Notes under the pieces: generated by a model | Seen by the model: the letters and a program-made list of their open reading frames with translations, nothing else | What the model was told of the DNA's origin: nothing | The model's database searches: none | Made by a program: the position numbers and the translations under genes | Assembly: GCA_003402345.1 (NCBI GenBank) | Contig: QFXH01000013.1 | Location: 1 to 64,000 of the forward strand | From: Candidatus Nitrotoga sp. MKT | GTDB lineage: Bacteria > Pseudomonadota > Gammaproteobacteria > Burkholderiales > Gallionellaceae | DNA length: 64,000 nt | Direction of reading: 5' to 3' | Part shown: one piece after another, positions 9,384 through 18,628 of the stretch | Position numbering within the stretch: position 1 is the stretch's first letter | Layout of the letters: each line of letters opens with the position of its first letter

Positions 9384-10402
9384 ACCTTTATTAGATGGTT
9401 ACGGGCCATCGTCCGCCGCACCAGCAAATACCCGATAATGGCTAATACTGGAGTGACAATTAAAACGGCAAAAACAGGTATAGTGCCAGTTCCATTCACA
9501 CCAGAAATCCAAATATACCTTTCAAACAAAGTACCAACAATAATACTAGCAGCCACTGTCAAAATAATGGGCGGTGAGTGCCGTGACCGACGCATAGCCA
9601 GTACTGTAAATGGAATAATAAATTTAAGAGTTATCATCGACCACCATAGCACGCTATAGTCGCCATTCTGCATCCCCATCACGCGATCCACTTCGTTGGG
9701 GAGATTGGGATACCAGATGACTAAATATTGTGCAAAGAAAGTGTATATAAATAGCAAAGTGAAGGCAAACATCATCTGCGCGAGATAGTTGTAAACATAA
9801 TCTTCAACGGGGCGCACCAATTTGCCACACGTATTCAATACGTAAATCCACGCCACAAGGAAAGCCATGAACATGTTGAAATTACTAATAAAATGCTGCA
9901 TGCCATAAATCGCGCTATGCCAAGATGGCACCAGCGTCATCTCAAAGTCCCACGCTATCATAGTGCCGTATAATACAAAAGTATAAGGAATCCAATTTGC
10001 AATATTATGAAAACGTTGCTGATCTTCCTTGCTGCGATCACTTACTTCTTGTCGCTTGATAAATACCCAAAAAATAGTCATTACTGCCAGCATACCCAGC
10101 ATCTGGCGGGCCACCAAAAATGTGTAGTTATGCCAAGCAGGAAGATGATGCCCATGCTCAGTAGCCGTACTCAACCAAGGAAAAGTATTTTCGCCGCCAA
10201 CCAATAATACAAGCAATAATATAAATGCTAATGGAAAAAGCGCAAACAAGGACACCGCTAACCGGCGAACCTCATAGCGCCATTGAGCACCCACCAAGTG
10301 CAACACCGCACTTAATGTTACCCCTCCCAGCGCTAAATAAAGCACCACCAAAAAACTAACTGTCAAAACTGACCAATTGCTATACGAAATCATTTGCTGC
10401 AC
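9380..10402 (-). CDS. actF: Alternative complex III subunit ActF (NrfD-like membrane protein)
   Basis: A 340-residue integral membrane protein with about 10 hydrophobic helices. It is the last act gene and resembles the shorter of the two quinol-side membrane subunits. Conserved-looking blocks include AVLHLVGAQWRYEVRRLA near the N-terminus and WIPYTFVLYGTMIAWDFEMT in the middle. ActF packs beside ActC in the membrane arm of alternative complex III, which passes electrons from quinol to cytochrome c. It starts 4 bases after actE and overlaps sspA by 4 bases. Known ActF proteins are often nearer 400 residues, so this one is compact. Confidence 0.88.
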   Translation of the reverse strand: MQQMISYSNWSVLTVSFLVVLYLALGGVTLSAVLHLVGAQWRYEVRRLAVSLFALFPLAFILLLVLLVGGENTFPWLSTATEHGHHLPAWHNYTFLVARQMLGMLAVMTIFWVFIKRQEVSDRSKEDQQRFHNIANWIPYTFVLYGTMIAWDFEMTLVPSWHSAIYGMQHFISNFNMFMAFLVAWIYVLNTCGKLVRPVEDYVYNYLAQMMFAFTLLFIYTFFAQYLVIWYPNLPNEVDRVMGMQNGDYSVLWWSMITLKFIIPFTVLAMRRSRHSPPIILTVAASIIVGTLFERYIWISGVNGTGTIPVFAVLIVTPVLAIIGYLLVRRTMARNHLIKV

Positions 10403-10406
10403 CCCC

Positions 10407-10946
10407 TTATTTGGCTGTAGGCGTTACTGCCACGGCAGATTGCCCATTTTGCAGCACCTTGCGCACATAGTTGATTACATTCCAGCGTTCAGTAGCTGAC
10501 AGATCATTAGCATACGATGGCATAACTGCACCGCCGAACGTCATGTAGCCCCAAATAAAACCATCAGACCGCTCTTTTGTTTGTTCAGCTGTCAAATCAT
10601 ATGGTTTTAATAATAACTTCGCTCCAACTAACCCATCACCCTTGCCAGAATATCCGTGACAAGGAGTGCAATAGATTTGAAACAACTTCCCGCCAAGAGC
10701 CACTGATTTGTCATCTGCTGGAATCGGATTCAACTGCTTCTCAGATGCAGCCATATCCTTTACTAAAGATGTAGTACCAGGAATTGGAACTGAATTTTTT
10801 GGGTAAGGCCTCATTCCAGGATTTTTCAAATCCGCACTTTCCTGCGGTTTAATACTAATCTGGTTTGCCATATCGTGCGACCATGGCCATGCTTGCGCAA
10901 ACATAGGTACTAACAACAATACAATTGCCAAGGATAATTTCATCAT
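10407..10946 (-). CDS. actE: Alternative complex III subunit ActE (monoheme cytochrome c)
   Basis: A 179-residue protein with a signal peptide (hydrophobic stretch ending MFAQA before WPWSHDM), so periplasmic. It has one heme c site, YCTPCHGYSGKGDG, with a likely axial Met in GGAVMPSYANDL. ActE is the small cytochrome of alternative complex III that, with ActA, carries electrons toward the soluble cytochrome pool. It overlaps actD by 4 bases and is followed by actF after 4 bases, so it lies firmly in the operon. The lack of a lipobox Cys suggests it is held by its partners or by an uncleaved signal sequence. Confidence 0.9.
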   Translation of the reverse strand: MMKLSLAIVLLLVPMFAQAWPWSHDMANQISIKPQESADLKNPGMRPYPKNSVPIPGTTSLVKDMAASEKQLNPIPADDKSVALGGKLFQIYCTPCHGYSGKGDGLVGAKLLLKPYDLTAEQTKERSDGFIWGYMTFGGAVMPSYANDLSATERWNVINYVRKVLQNGQSAVAVTPTAK

Positions 10947-11470
10947 TTTCCCGCCTCTTCCTGAATCTCAAGTGCCTTATGCTTGGTAAAAATCGTCTTA
11001 AAAATAGCTACAGCCGACTCGTCCCCTTGAACCAAAATACCAATTTGGTCTTCCGATACTTTAGCGCTATATAACGGTGACCGCTTAGCTGGCAAGCCTG
11101 CGCAAATTAAGAAACCAAGGATGGTGATAAATACCCCTCCAAGAATGAACATTTCATAAGTCAACACGAAATCAGGCGGCAATGGCACAATCGGTTTACC
11201 ACCCTTAATTTGAGAAAAGAAGTTAGCCTGCGCGCTCGCAACAAGGAAAAAAGCTAATAGCCCTCCCATACAAGCTCCAATCAGAGTAAACCATTGCACA
11301 TTGACTGGCTTGTCGCCCAACACTTTTTCAACTTCAGGATGCTCAATGGGCGACTTAAGTATCAAGTCGTCTATATCAAATCCCTTGATATTAGCCCCTC
11401 GTAACTCGGCAATTGCAGCCACGGCTTCATCAAAATCGTTAAATAGCGCTAGTAAATGACGTTGGCTCAT
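10943..11470 (-). CDS. actD: Alternative complex III subunit ActD (DUF3341 type)
   Basis: A 175-residue protein. It starts with a small ferredoxin-like soluble domain (LLALFNDFDEAVAAIAELRG), which precedes two transmembrane helices (about residues 59-82 and 105-127) and a C-terminal soluble tail that includes VSEDQIGILVQGDESAVAIF. This is the typical ActD layout. The protein lies on the cytoplasmic side and has no cofactor motif. It shares 1 base with actC and 4 with actE. Function beyond structural stabilisation of complex III is not known to me. Confidence 0.88.
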   Translation of the reverse strand: MSQRHLLALFNDFDEAVAAIAELRGANIKGFDIDDLILKSPIEHPEVEKVLGDKPVNVQWFTLIGACMGGLLAFFLVASAQANFFSQIKGGKPIVPLPPDFVLTYEMFILGGVFITILGFLICAGLPAKRSPLYSAKVSEDQIGILVQGDESAVAIFKTIFTKHKALEIQEEAGK

Positions 11471-12834
11471 TAGTAATCTCCCTTCACAGCAGGTTTGTGC
11501 TTCAGTGCTAAACTGCGGTGATACACCATTTCTTTAACTTCATACATAGAAACGGATGGGAATACCTTGCAGAACACCATAAACAATAAAGTGAACCAGC
11601 CAAAGCTACCAAACACGATGCCCCACTGCACTAAGCTTGGCCATTGATCATGATCCCAAGTCCAAGGATAGTGACCGTGCGCAAAACTCGGCGCTATAAT
11701 CATCCAACGTTCCAGCCACATACCTACGTTAAGCAATATTGACACTACGAACAATATTGGAAGGTGGGTCTGAAAACGTTTAAATGCTAGCATCAAAGGC
11801 AAAATAGACCCAAAGAAGATCATTGCCCAGAAAAATGGGGCATAAGGACCGGTAGCCTTAAAAATTAATTGATCCTTGGCTGTCTGATCATGTCCATACC
11901 ATACGGAAGCGAACTCGATCAAATTGAGATAAGTCCACACCATCGCAATAGCAAAAGTTAGACGTACCAACTTCTTCATTATAGGCAACGTCATGTACTC
12001 TTCAAACTTGAACACATATCGCAGAATAATAAAAAGAGTGATGATCGCCGCACAACCGGAATACAAGGCACCCGCAACAAAGTATGGAGGGAACGACGTG
12101 ACGTGCCAACCCGGCATATTCGACATAGCAAAGTCAGAAGCCACGATGGAGTGAACAGAAACCGCCAGCGGAATCAGGAAACAAGCTATCGTTAAATATG
12201 TAATACGGAAGTTGCGCCACTGGCGATCAGTTCCTTCCCAGCCTAGTGACATCACAGTGTAAAGTTTCTTACGCCAGCCCGCGTGGATATTGTCACGGCA
12301 AATTGCCAGATCAGGGATCATGCCGACATAAAGAAAAAGAACGGAAGAACTTAGATAGGTAGCAATCGCAAACATATCCCATACAAGGGGCGACTGAAAG
12401 TTTGGCCACACCCAGCGCTCGTTAGGATAAGGCATCACATAATAGACCATCCATAAACGACCCAAGTGCACCAAAACGAACAAACCCGCCGTCATCAACG
12501 AGAAAGTTGTCATTGCCTCGGCAAAACGGTAGATCGGTTTACGCCAATCAGCATGCATTAAATGTAGAATCGCTGACAACAAAGTTCCGGAATGGCTCAT
12601 GCCTATCCAAAAAATGAAAGTAGCAATATACAAACCCCATACATGAGAATTATTTTTGTTGGAAACACCCATGCCGGTCTGATACTGATAAACCTCACTT
12701 CCCACCGCCACACCTATCATGGCAATTGCGATAAATAAAATTATCCAATACATCCTTCTTGGACTCTCTAAACTCTTAAGCACATCTTTGTTAATCTGTG
12801 CCCAGGCTATATCTTCGCGTATATCTTTTCCCAT
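11470..12834 (-). CDS. actC: Alternative complex III subunit ActC (NrfD/PsrC family)
   Basis: A 454-residue polytopic protein of the NrfD/PsrC family with about 10 helices. The N-terminus (MGKDIREDIAWAQINKDVLK) is cytoplasmic. The helices carry family-like blocks GLYIATFIFWIGMSHSGTLL, NIHAGWRKKLYTVMSLGWEG and YVFKFEEYMTLPIMKKLVRL. ActC forms the main quinol-binding membrane subunit under the iron-sulfur protein ActB. The 77-base gap to actB2 is the widest between consecutive genes of this operon. I see no terminator in it. The stop overlaps the actD start by one base. Confidence 0.92.
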   Translation of the reverse strand: MGKDIREDIAWAQINKDVLKSLESPRRMYWIILFIAIAMIGVAVGSEVYQYQTGMGVSNKNNSHVWGLYIATFIFWIGMSHSGTLLSAILHLMHADWRKPIYRFAEAMTTFSLMTAGLFVLVHLGRLWMVYYVMPYPNERWVWPNFQSPLVWDMFAIATYLSSSVLFLYVGMIPDLAICRDNIHAGWRKKLYTVMSLGWEGTDRQWRNFRITYLTIACFLIPLAVSVHSIVASDFAMSNMPGWHVTSFPPYFVAGALYSGCAAIITLFIILRYVFKFEEYMTLPIMKKLVRLTFAIAMVWTYLNLIEFASVWYGHDQTAKDQLIFKATGPYAPFFWAMIFFGSILPLMLAFKRFQTHLPILFVVSILLNVGMWLERWMIIAPSFAHGHYPWTWDHDQWPSLVQWGIVFGSFGWFTLLFMVFCKVFPSVSMYEVKEMVYHRSLALKHKPAVKGDY

Positions 12835-12911
12835 TGCTCTATTTCCTTCCCTTGTGCTTGCGTGAACGTAGCTTCAATGCCGCTTCCCATACGGCATCCC
12901 CATTGCGCTGC

Positions 12912-13766
12912 TTAAATAGCGCTTTCACGCAACTGCTCCAGATACATCACTGACGGATAAGTGCGCAACCCTTCCAAAATGCGATAGCCACGCAATTTGG
13001 CCGCCTTTTCTTCCGCGTCTTTTGCTTGCTTATCCTTATTCAACTCAACCTGTTGTTTCATCCACTGTTTACCAACTTTGGCCAAGGGGTCAACCAGATT
13101 ACCAAAGGATATAGCCCCAGTCGGACAAACTTGCTGGCAGGCAGTCTGCACTTCACCATCAAGTACACTTCGCCCTGCGCTACGTGCATTGCTCTTGGCG
13201 ACAGTCAATCGCTGCACACAGAACGTACATTTCTCCATCACACCCTTGCCGCGCACGGTCACATCTGGATTGAGCTGCTGATTCATCGGCTCCGGCCACA
13301 CATTATCAGTAGTTGGATAATCATACCAGTTGAAGTAGCGAGCCTTATACGGGCAGTTCGCGTTGCAGTAGCGTGAACCGACGCAGCGGTTGTAAACCTG
13401 CGAATTCAGACCATCCGCCGTGTGGTTAGTAGCACCTACAGGACAAACCGTTTCGCACGGTGCAGACTCACAATGCTGACACAGCATAGGCAAAAACTGC
13501 GCCCCCTGGTCGGCAAATTCGCGGCCATCATTATCCCAATAACGTTCAATGCGTATCCAATGGTGGGAATGTCCATGTGCAAATTTCTCCTTACCAACCA
13601 CGGGCAGATTGTTTTCTGCATAACACGCCACGCTACAGGCGTTACAGCCAGTGCATGAATCCAAGTCTATACTCATCGCCCATTTGTATTCCCGGTGCGG
13701 CCTGTCGTCCGACGGATGTTGTTGGCGGAAGTCCGACCAGTTTTCTAATAAATTAGTGATGGACAC
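12912..13766 (-). CDS. actB2: Alternative complex III subunit ActB2 (four-cluster iron-sulfur protein)
   Basis: A 284-residue ferredoxin-type subunit. Four cysteine groups are visible: SCTGCNACSVAC, CQHCESAPCETVCPVGA, RCVGSRYCNANCPYKARYFN and KCTFCVQRL paired with CQQVCPTGA. These would bind three [4Fe-4S] and one [3Fe-4S] or [4Fe-4S] cluster and form the electron wire. In many alternative complex III systems this domain is fused to the molybdopterin-like ActB1. Here it is a separate gene starting 3 bases after actB1. It has no signal peptide and would need to be exported with the Tat substrate ActB1. The plus-strand ORFs 12997-13658 are shadows. Confidence 0.92.
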   Translation of the reverse strand: MSITNLLENWSDFRQQHPSDDRPHREYKWAMSIDLDSCTGCNACSVACYAENNLPVVGKEKFAHGHSHHWIRIERYWDNDGREFADQGAQFLPMLCQHCESAPCETVCPVGATNHTADGLNSQVYNRCVGSRYCNANCPYKARYFNWYDYPTTDNVWPEPMNQQLNPDVTVRGKGVMEKCTFCVQRLTVAKSNARSAGRSVLDGEVQTACQQVCPTGAISFGNLVDPLAKVGKQWMKQQVELNKDKQAKDAEEKAAKLRGYRILEGLRTYPSVMYLEQLRESAI

Positions 13767-13769
13767 CTT

Positions 13770-15980
13770 TTATACCTCCTCCGAAAGATTCACTTTATTC
13801 GATGACATCCTAACCGCAATTTTTCTACCCATCTGATTGCCACCAGCGGGACCCTCATCTTTAACTATAACTACACGCTGCCCAGCCTTGCTAACTTTAA
13901 CGCGCGTCTCGTGCATCGCCAACTCTCCAGTTTCTTTGTCGAATACGGAATCAAGAATTTTGAAGGCATTAACACCGACACCCTTTGCATAACGCCCCAG
14001 CGCTTCATGGCCATTGCCGAGCGGCACTGAAATTACGTCCGGGTGTATGCCGGTAAACACATAAACCTGCGCCTTAATAGCGCCACTTTTCGAAGCCACC
14101 TCGACAATATCACCCTCCACAACACCCAACTTAGCAGCAGTCTTAGGATGCATCTCCACCCAACTATCCCACACGATAGTAGTCAGTGGATCTGGTGATT
14201 CCTGCAACCAAGGTTCATTGGCATTGCGACCATCGCGCAAACTAGCGCTCACCGCCGGAATCAGGTGGAACGGATACGCACTATCTTCCGTAAATGGGCC
14301 AGGCACGACTAAACCTTTGGCAGATGGATTGCCAGACATATTGACAGGCGTACCTGCCAATTTGACCACGCCATGGCTTAAAGTCGCATCCCAAAACGTA
14401 TCATCATCCGTAGCCGAACCGCCCAATGCGCCCTTGTTTGACACCATCGCACTACGTAAGTAGGAATAGAAGTCTTCATAACCTTTGTACTCATCTGGTC
14501 GGCGCTGCTTAAGCAAGGCAAGCAAGATATCGCCCACACCAAGCGTACCGGGGTACAACTTTTCCATCAGCGGCTGCTGGATATTCAGCTGAGCACCTTC
14601 GGCAACATATTCAGGCATCACAGTTGCCCAATCCTCCAGCGCAGAATTCAACGGCAATACCAAATCAGCCTCTAGTGCGGTTTCATCCATATAATGAGCA
14701 AAAACCACCTTAAACGGTACCTTCTTTAAGTTTTCTTTCAGCTTCATGGATGCAGGTGCGGTGAACACTGGGTTTACACCATAACTAAACAACACTTTAA
14801 CCTTATCTTGCGCCATATTGTCATTGAGCGACTGTAGCGCAAAGCGGTTGCCAGTAGCTGGCGCCATTTGTGGAAACGGTATACTGGACGGAGCCTCTAC
14901 CGTCTTACCGACATTGCCTAATACTTGATTCAACAAAGCGATAGCAGTGGCATTCTGCGAACCGTGCGCATAACCCTCGGCAGCACTACCAGCAATTACT
15001 AAGCTAGGACTGCGCTCCTTCAGTAAGGCTACGAGCCTGCCGATATGCTCAGTAGACACCCCGGTATCTTTGCTTACCCGATCTGTGGTGTATTCCCTCA
15101 CAACAGCAGCTACGTCTTCAGGAACAGATAACCCTGCAGCAGCTAGCGCATTAATCAACCCCAGCGCTAGAATGCCTTCAGTACCAGGACGTATAGCCAA
15201 CCAACGATCCGCATTCGCACCAGTTAGCGTCATCTTGGACTCAACTTGTACCAGCACCCCGCGCTCGCCATTATCGGCCTTACGGAAGCGAGCATACTGC
15301 TGGGAGAAATGTACCGGCGAAATCCACGCACCAAGAAAATCTGCTCCGAAAGAAACGATAACCTTAGCCTTGTCCAGACGTAATCGCGGCATTTCTGTGC
15401 CATAAGCCTTCTTATTAGCTGCACGCATAATTGACGGTGCAACTGCTTCATAAACATAATGATGACCGGAACCCAGTGCATCTAGATAATTTTTCAATAA
15501 TGCTTTGACATGTCCACTGATACCACCTGTCAGGAAGGCGATATTCTCTGCTTTCACACCACCAACCTTTTCGTTGATTAACCCCAACGCTTTTTCCCAT
15601 GTTATCGCTTCGCCTTTATCACCATTGCGCAACAACGGCTCTCGGATACGATCTGGATTGTAGTGCGCCTGTACTCCGGCCTGCCCTAAACCGCACATTT
15701 TGCCGTTATTAATCGATGATTTTGGATTACCTTCCAGCTTAAGTACGCGCCCCTCTCGCACTCGCCCCATAATCCCACACCCAGCATCGCACTGCGCACA
15801 AGTTGAGTTAAAATATGTGCCAATACTAGGAATAATGTAGTCCGCCGTCTGGACATAGGAAGTTACAAACTCCTTCCCATCCTCAACCGAGGTATTGCCA
15901 CAACCGCTTAACGCGACCGTCGCACCACCCCACCCCAGCACCTTCAGAAAACCTCGCCGATTAAAACTATTTTCAATCAT
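13770..15980 (-). CDS. actB1: Alternative complex III subunit ActB1 (molybdopterin-oxidoreductase-like)
   Basis: A 736-residue protein of the molybdopterin oxidoreductase superfamily. It starts with a Tat motif (NRRGFLKVLGWGG) followed by a lipobox-like ALSGC, so it may be a Tat-exported lipoprotein. Residues 57-100 hold TCAQCDAGCGIMGRVREGRV and later GKMCGLGQAG, a C-x2-C-x3-C...C motif of the kind that binds the first [4Fe-4S] cluster in true molybdoenzymes. Characterised ActB1 domains are reported to lack molybdenum, and several sequences I recall have lost these cysteines. Whether this one binds a cluster or cofactor is open. The split from ActB2 is also notable. Confidence 0.9.
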   Translation of the reverse strand: MIENSFNRRGFLKVLGWGGATVALSGCGNTSVEDGKEFVTSYVQTADYIIPSIGTYFNSTCAQCDAGCGIMGRVREGRVLKLEGNPKSSINNGKMCGLGQAGVQAHYNPDRIREPLLRNGDKGEAITWEKALGLINEKVGGVKAENIAFLTGGISGHVKALLKNYLDALGSGHHYVYEAVAPSIMRAANKKAYGTEMPRLRLDKAKVIVSFGADFLGAWISPVHFSQQYARFRKADNGERGVLVQVESKMTLTGANADRWLAIRPGTEGILALGLINALAAAGLSVPEDVAAVVREYTTDRVSKDTGVSTEHIGRLVALLKERSPSLVIAGSAAEGYAHGSQNATAIALLNQVLGNVGKTVEAPSSIPFPQMAPATGNRFALQSLNDNMAQDKVKVLFSYGVNPVFTAPASMKLKENLKKVPFKVVFAHYMDETALEADLVLPLNSALEDWATVMPEYVAEGAQLNIQQPLMEKLYPGTLGVGDILLALLKQRRPDEYKGYEDFYSYLRSAMVSNKGALGGSATDDDTFWDATLSHGVVKLAGTPVNMSGNPSAKGLVVPGPFTEDSAYPFHLIPAVSASLRDGRNANEPWLQESPDPLTTIVWDSWVEMHPKTAAKLGVVEGDIVEVASKSGAIKAQVYVFTGIHPDVISVPLGNGHEALGRYAKGVGVNAFKILDSVFDKETGELAMHETRVKVSKAGQRVVIVKDEGPAGGNQMGRKIAVRMSSNKVNLSEEV

Positions 15981-16022
15981 TGCTGATACCTCTTGGAAAT
16001 CTTTATCTTGTGAATGCGTCGA

Positions 16023-16628
16023 TTACTTATGACACTGCCAGCAGTCGTTCGGACCGTGAGTCGTTTTTGTGGATGTTGCATCTACCGGGTGATCTTTCTG
16101 ATGACAGCTCACACACCAGCCCATAGAAAGTGGCTTTTGGCGACGCGCAACCGTCATTGTTTTCACATCACCGTGACAATAACCACAAGCTTCTTGCACT
16201 GGCTTGTTCTGCGCAAAAACAAAACGCTGAATGTGTCGCTCATGGTTAAAGCGCACGAAGTCAGGAAGATCATGCACCTTTTTCCAAGGCACTGCTTTTT
16301 TAGCTTCCCAATATTCGAATAATTTCTTGATACGCGGAGTTTCCCGCACCGACTCGATATTTTGATGGCAACCAATACATTTCTGCAATGGCGGAATACC
16401 AGCCACAATACTACGACGCGCATAAGTGTGGCAGTACATACAGTTTATCTGCATACCACCTTTTGCAGCATCACCAGCGTGACGATCATGAGGAAACTCA
16501 ATTGGCTGCTCAACTTTAGGACCCAAGTCGTCAGCTGTAGTGAGAGGCTGCGCCGCATTAACAGCATAGCTGCCAGCGGAAAAAATCAATCCAACAAGCA
16601 GAATGGAAAAACGTAAAAAACAATACAT
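16023..16628 (-). CDS. actA: Alternative complex III subunit ActA (pentaheme cytochrome c)
   Basis: A 201-residue cytochrome from the preferred start ATG 16628, which follows GGGGGAG and opens directly on a signal or anchor helix (YCFLRFSILLVGLIFSAGSY). The track start at 16682 adds 18 residues before that helix. Five CxxCH sites are seen: CMYCH, CIGCH, CGYCH, CVSCH, CWQCH, matching the pentaheme ActA of alternative complex III. Two further histidines in FNHERHIQRF are candidate axial ligands. The protein sits on the periplasmic face and passes electrons from ActB to ActE or soluble cytochrome c. It is the first gene of the act-ssp operon, so the promoter must lie between 16629 and about 16900. 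Confidence 0.92.
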   Translation of the reverse strand: MYCFLRFSILLVGLIFSAGSYAVNAAQPLTTADDLGPKVEQPIEFPHDRHAGDAAKGGMQINCMYCHTYARRSIVAGIPPLQKCIGCHQNIESVRETPRIKKLFEYWEAKKAVPWKKVHDLPDFVRFNHERHIQRFVFAQNKPVQEACGYCHGDVKTMTVARRQKPLSMGWCVSCHQKDHPVDATSTKTTHGPNDCWQCHK

Positions 16629-17855
16629 CGTAAGTAGCTCCCCCAACAAACAATTAGACTGCCGACGGGACAACATCGACATGCACTATCACACTCAATA
16701 ACTGGTAATTTAAAACGACACAACATCGCTTTAAGCATTTACACGCTTAACTTGGTGCAGACCAATCCACAAGGAATAGACGCGATGAAACGATGGCATA
16801 ATGTCCAGTTTGGAAAATAAAGTCAACAGTACAAAATAACAAAATTAACATTAATAAAATTATGGCAAGCTAATTCGTACATAAATATATATATAAACAC
16901 TATGCTACGTGCTTTGAATATATCGCGCCCCTAACAAGACAGAATCCTAACCTTTAAAATTTCCATCAGCAATGGACTTTTAGCAAAACTCCCCAAAAAT
17001 AAATTCACCACAGTAAATTTCATGAGTATTTTTATACAGAGATCTATTTTTCTTCATTGCCTCGTCAGTATCAAAGTTAAAACGACATGAAAATCGGCGG
17101 TCGGCGGATGAATTTTCGATGCAGCTTCAATGAATTTCGTCACAATATAACACTCCGACGCCACCCAACGTACGTGACATAAACTTGCATCGCTGCGTAC
17201 CCGCTTCATTCCAAGCGCCTACAGAGCCAGGTATCCCAAACTCCCTACACGCTGGTGGTATAGATCAACAAACAGCTTTGCACCCAGCGTTCAAACAAGC
17301 CAACGACTTCAAAAATCTCGACAAAAACGCGAGTCATTCTAAAGTGCTGCCGTTCTTGTCTCAACGCACTTAAATCGCCCACTGACTATCGTGACGCAAT
17401 ACTTCTACGCCGTGCCCACTAACTCAATGACCGATTCTGCCGTACCCTTAACCATGGCGTCTTACGTAAATATTTTCCTAAAATATTAATTCGGCCAGAT
17501 TATGCTTGAAGTCCGTTCGCCTTGAGCTATGATATTCCCCCACAGGCTGAAAGGCGTCGGCAAGAAACTAATTTCCCAGATAATCGGGGGCTGTTTGGCC
17601 ATTCTTCACATTCACTAACCAATTGATATATATGGCCATAAAAAGCGGTTTCTTGAGCGCCTGTTATTTATTAAAAATGAACAGGCTTCGACAAGTTCAG
17701 CCCGAACGCGATCCATACTTCACCATGCCGGATCAATAGTTACATACACCAGCCGCCCGAATGGCAGTTTCGTCGCTTGGAAGATCGTATCGGCAGCGGC
17801 CGATCTGATAGCGGCACACTTGGCACTGCCAGTGCTGCCTGCCGTCGTGAATAAG
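16629..17855. other. Gene desert upstream of actA
   Basis: No gene recognised. It must carry the actA promoter on the minus strand; the AT-rich stretch 16800-16920 is a plausible place. ORF 17185-17373 shows no family features. Around 17682-17711 AGGCTTCGACAAGTTCAGCC, followed by CGAACG, resembles a dispersed intergenic repeat common in proteobacterial genomes. Confidence 0.4.
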
Positions 17856-17960
17856 TCGCCTATTATTAACCCCTCAGCAGCTCACCGTATCAGCCTGTAC
17901 GTAAAAAATCACACCCAACTGAGGGACATAATTAATCAGGAATATTTTTCACTCCATTAA
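17856..17960 (+). mobile_element. IS30-related relic
   Basis: This stretch (TATTATTAACCCCTCAGCAG to AATTAATCAGGAATATTTTT) aligns base by base, with many substitutions, to 3690-3775, which leads into the IS30 relic of the first IS cluster. Nothing downstream continues as transposase. Confidence 0.5.
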
Positions 17961-18064
17961 ATAATTCTCCCTAATTTAATGCACCCCACACCAGAGCTAA
18001 ACTAAGCGCAAATTTTGAGCACGCAACAAAAAATAGGTCTAACCAACCTTTCGCCACTGTCCCG

Positions 18065-18500
18065 ACTACGGAATTTTAGCTAGCAGTTCGCCCACACTCA
18101 TCACAACGAATGTGGTCACGATTCTCTCATCACTTTCTCGTGCAAAGAGTGCGGTGCGCGTTCTTCTTCGTGCAAAACACGACGCACGACCCTCCGCTGT
18201 AGCAAGGATAACAATGGCTTCAGAACACTCGTACTCTACGACGCGATCCAATCACCAATAGGATAGACACAGCCAAACGTATCGCACGTGTGAGCTTTAT
18301 GCATGGCTACAATCACCGTACACATGACTGATCTCGTCTTTCCATATTGGCGCAATCGCTTTCGGCCACCGCTTCGATTCAAGCTTGAATGAACATACCC
18401 ATTTCATGGTTGCATCGTCGATGAGGTGTTTCAGCTTGCTGCAAATTCAGACACAGATGCGGATCATTGCTTTCATCACGGATGAAATTTGGTGCGGAAT
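18065..18500 (+). pseudogene. IS91-family transposase relic
   Basis: Plus-strand frames show NECGHDSLITFSCKECGARS then CKTRR, resembling the N-terminal zinc-binding region of IS91-type transposases (CGH..FSCK.R..CPSC..RR). Further on come GAIAFGHRFDSSLNEHTHF and, after a shift, FHGCIVDEVFQLAANSDTDA, resembling the HUH region (HRFGSSLNEHVHFH.CVVDGVF). Frames are broken and the catalytic tyrosine region is missing. This fills the space before lgt. The minus-strand ORF 18066-18251 is a shadow. The assignment is from memory of the family pattern. Confidence 0.55.
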
Positions 18501-18628
18501 ACTCTGGATCACCCCTATAAATCCACGCAACCACTGAAATCGTCCCGGCACATAATTCTTACGTGGGATGATAGACAAATACAAAATCTGTCATGGCCCC
18601 TTGACGATGAAAACTGAGGGGGAGGGCA

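Noticed and set aside
17185-17373. 62-residue plus-strand ORF in the desert
   Set aside because: No ribosome site, no helix, no recognisable domain; composition like random reading frame.
18066-18251. 61-residue minus-strand ORF
   Set aside because: Antisense to the IS91-like relic, whose zinc-finger pattern is read on the plus strand.
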